Positions 62,197-64,000 of a stretch of DNA of 64,000 nt are shown here, in pieces (position 1 is the first letter of the stretch; the number at the start of each line of letters is the position of its first letter). A program made the translations under genes and the position numbers. Under the pieces are notes generated by a model that worked only from the letters and a program-made list of their open reading frames with translations, had not been told where the DNA came from and made no database searches. Source of the DNA: Clostridiales bacterium (GTDB lineage: Bacteria > Bacillota > Clostridia > Oscillospirales > Acutalibacteraceae); assembly GCA_021199275.1 (NCBI GenBank), contig JAJQIJ010000040.1, positions 1-64,000 on the forward strand. Reading direction: 5' to 3'.

Positions 62197-64000
62197 ATGT
62201 CTGACAAAAAGCAAAATCAGCAAATAAACAAAAGCAAGCTTTCACCCATGATGCGGCAATATTTTGACGTTAAAGAGCAATACCCGGACATGCTTTTGTT
62301 TTTCCGCCTGGGTGACTTTTACGAGCTGTTTTTTGACGACGCTAAAACAGGCTCAAAAGTGCTGGGGCTTACTCTTACGTCAAAAGACTGCGGCGCAAAG
62401 GAACGCGCGCCAATGTGCGGCGTGCCATATCATTCCGCCGAAACTTATATAGCCAAGCTTATTGAAAGCGGTTACAAGGTGGCAATTTGCGAACAGCTTG
62501 AAAACCCGGCCGAAGCCAAGGGCATTGTGAAAAGAGACGTGACGCGCATTATGACTTCCGGCACGCTGATTGACGACGGCATGCTTGACGACGCGCAGAA
62601 CAATTACCTGTGTTCAATTTGCACAAAAGGCGAAGAGGCCGGCATTTGCTTTGCAGACTCTTCCACGGCGCAGTTTCACATAACCTTTGTAAACGGCAGT
62701 AATATTGAAGACGAGCTTATAAACCAGCTGGCAGCTTACCAGCCGAAGGAAGTCATTGCAAACGCGCAAACGCTGGAGCTTGACGAGGTAAAGGACTTCG
62801 TAAAGGTGCGCCTGAAAACCGAAATTCAGCTTTTGGGCGACGACAAATATGATTTTGACGCCGCCACGGCGGTGATATTTGAAACGCTTAAAAGCGACGA
62901 AGTCGGGCAGCTCAACCTGGGGCAGAGCAAGGCGGCGGTGTCAGCCTTAGGCGCGGTTATAGATTACCTGCTGCTGTGCCAAAAAAGCGCTGACATTGAA
63001 AACGGCGCGAGCGTGGAATTTTTTGAAAAAAACAAATATATGCAGCTTGACATGAATGCAAGGCGCAGCCTTGAGCTGACAAGTTCAATGATGACGCTTG
63101 ACAAGTCGCATTCGCTGCTTTCGGTTATTGACAAAACCAAAACTTCCCCCGGCAAGCGCCTTATAAAAAGCTGGCTTGAAAGGCCGCTTATGTCCGTCAG
63201 CGAAATTGAAAAAAGGCAGCATGCCGTGGGCGAACTGGTGAAAAACCCCGGCCGGCGCGACAAAATAAGGCAGGCGCTTACCGGGTCAAACGACATGGAA
63301 CGTTTGGTTACAAGGGTGGCATACGGCTCTGCCAACGCAAGGGAATTAAAAGCGCTGCAAAAGACTATTGAGCGCCTGCCGAAAATCAAAGAGCAGCTTA
63401 AAAGCGCCGAAGCCGAAATGCTGGTGCGAATTAATGACGAAATAGACACCCTTGCAGACGTGGCGGAGCTTATAGACAGGGCTGTTGTTGAGTCGCCGCC
63501 GATTCTTATTCGCGAGGGCGGTTTGATTAAAGCAGGCTATAACAAAGAGCTGGACGAAATTCTTTACATAAAAGACGACGCTGCCGGCGCTATTTCGGCA
63601 ATGGAATATGACGAAAAGGAAAAAACCGGAATACCGAAGCTTAAAATAGGCTATAACAGAATTTTTGGCTATTACATAGAAGTCACCAATTCATATAAAA
63701 ACCTTGTGCCGGAAAGTTATATCAGAAAACAGACCCTTGCCAACTGCGAACGTTACATAACGCCTGAGCTCAAGGAGCTTGAGGTTAAAATATTAAGCGC
63801 GTCTGAACGTGACTTTGCGTTGCAATACAAGCTGTTTTGCGAGGTGCGCGACAGGGTTGCGCAGCAGGCTGAAAGGCTGCGCAGGACAGCCAGGGCATAT
63901 GCTGAGCTGGACGCGGTGGCGGCCCTTGCCGAAACTGCGGTGCAAAACAATTATGTGTGCCCGCAAATAAACAGCGATGGCATAGTTGACATAAAAGAGG
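62197..64000 (+). CDS. mutS: DNA mismatch repair protein MutS (truncated at window end)
   Basis: Translated: MSDKKQNQQINKSKLSPMMRQYFDVKEQYPDMLLFFRLGDFYELFFDDA...; open at the window end so not in the ORF track. Confidence 0.97.
   Translation, partial: MSDKKQNQQINKSKLSPMMRQYFDVKEQYPDMLLFFRLGDFYELFFDDAKTGSKVLGLTLTSKDCGAKERAPMCGVPYHSAETYIAKLIESGYKVAICEQLENPAEAKGIVKRDVTRIMTSGTLIDDGMLDDAQNNYLCSICTKGEEAGICFADSSTAQFHITFVNGSNIEDELINQLAAYQPKEVIANAQTLELDEVKDFVKVRLKTEIQLLGDDKYDFDAATAVIFETLKSDEVGQLNLGQSKAAVSALGAVIDYLLLCQKSADIENGASVEFFEKNKYMQLDMNARRSLELTSSMMTLDKSHSLLSVIDKTKTSPGKRLIKSWLERPLMSVSEIEKRQHAVGELVKNPGRRDKIRQALTGSNDMERLVTRVAYGSANARELKALQKTIERLPKIKEQLKSAEAEMLVRINDEIDTLADVAELIDRAVVESPPILIREGGLIKAGYNKELDEILYIKDDAAGAISAMEYDEKEKTGIPKLKIGYNRIFGYYIEVTNSYKNLVPESYIRKQTLANCERYITPELKELEVKILSASERDFALQYKLFCEVRDRVAQQAERLRRTARAYAELDAVAALAETAVQNNYVCPQINSDGIVDIKE

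Overview
The window is the origin-proximal core of a Firmicutes/Clostridia genome, probably an Oscillospirales-like butyrate producer; taxonomy is inferred from gene content and protein style. Order: dnaA-dnaN-S4 protein-recF-remB-gyrB-two small membrane proteins-gyrA; an LCP cell-wall protein; mgtC; rpmH-rnpA-yidD-yidC-jag-mnmE-mnmG-rsmG; noc-parA-parB with three parS-like sites; serS; a cell-surface carbohydrate/transport segment; a complete thl-crt-hbd-bcd-etfB-etfA butyryl-CoA operon; trmB; feoA-feoA-feoB-FeoB-associated protein with DtxR-like operators; rplU-prp-rpmA with an L21-type leader; tRNA-Gly; radC; a Thr-rich surface protein; a CobW GTPase; an SDR; Na+-pump gamma and beta subunits; pcrA; an uncharacterised Cys-rich protein; malQ; miaB; a YmcA/YlbF-family gene; and mutS, cut by the window end. 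I saw no CRISPR array, prophage, transposase or rRNA. I did not find an obvious large undescribed system. The best leads are: (1) a short dispersed palindromic element (GGGCAnnGCCCyTTATTGAAAA-like, about 8 intergenic copies); (2) a three-way-junction-like leader upstream of rpmH; (3) a DnaA recognition helix with substituted base-contacting residues, together with TTTTCAACA motifs instead of canonical DnaA boxes; (4) a pyruvyltransferase fused to a GDPD-like domain lacking its catalytic histidines; (5) two YcxB-like membrane proteins translationally coupled between gyrB and gyrA; (6) tandem metalloregulator-type palindromes at the feo promoter. All calls come from reading the sequence; no searches were run.
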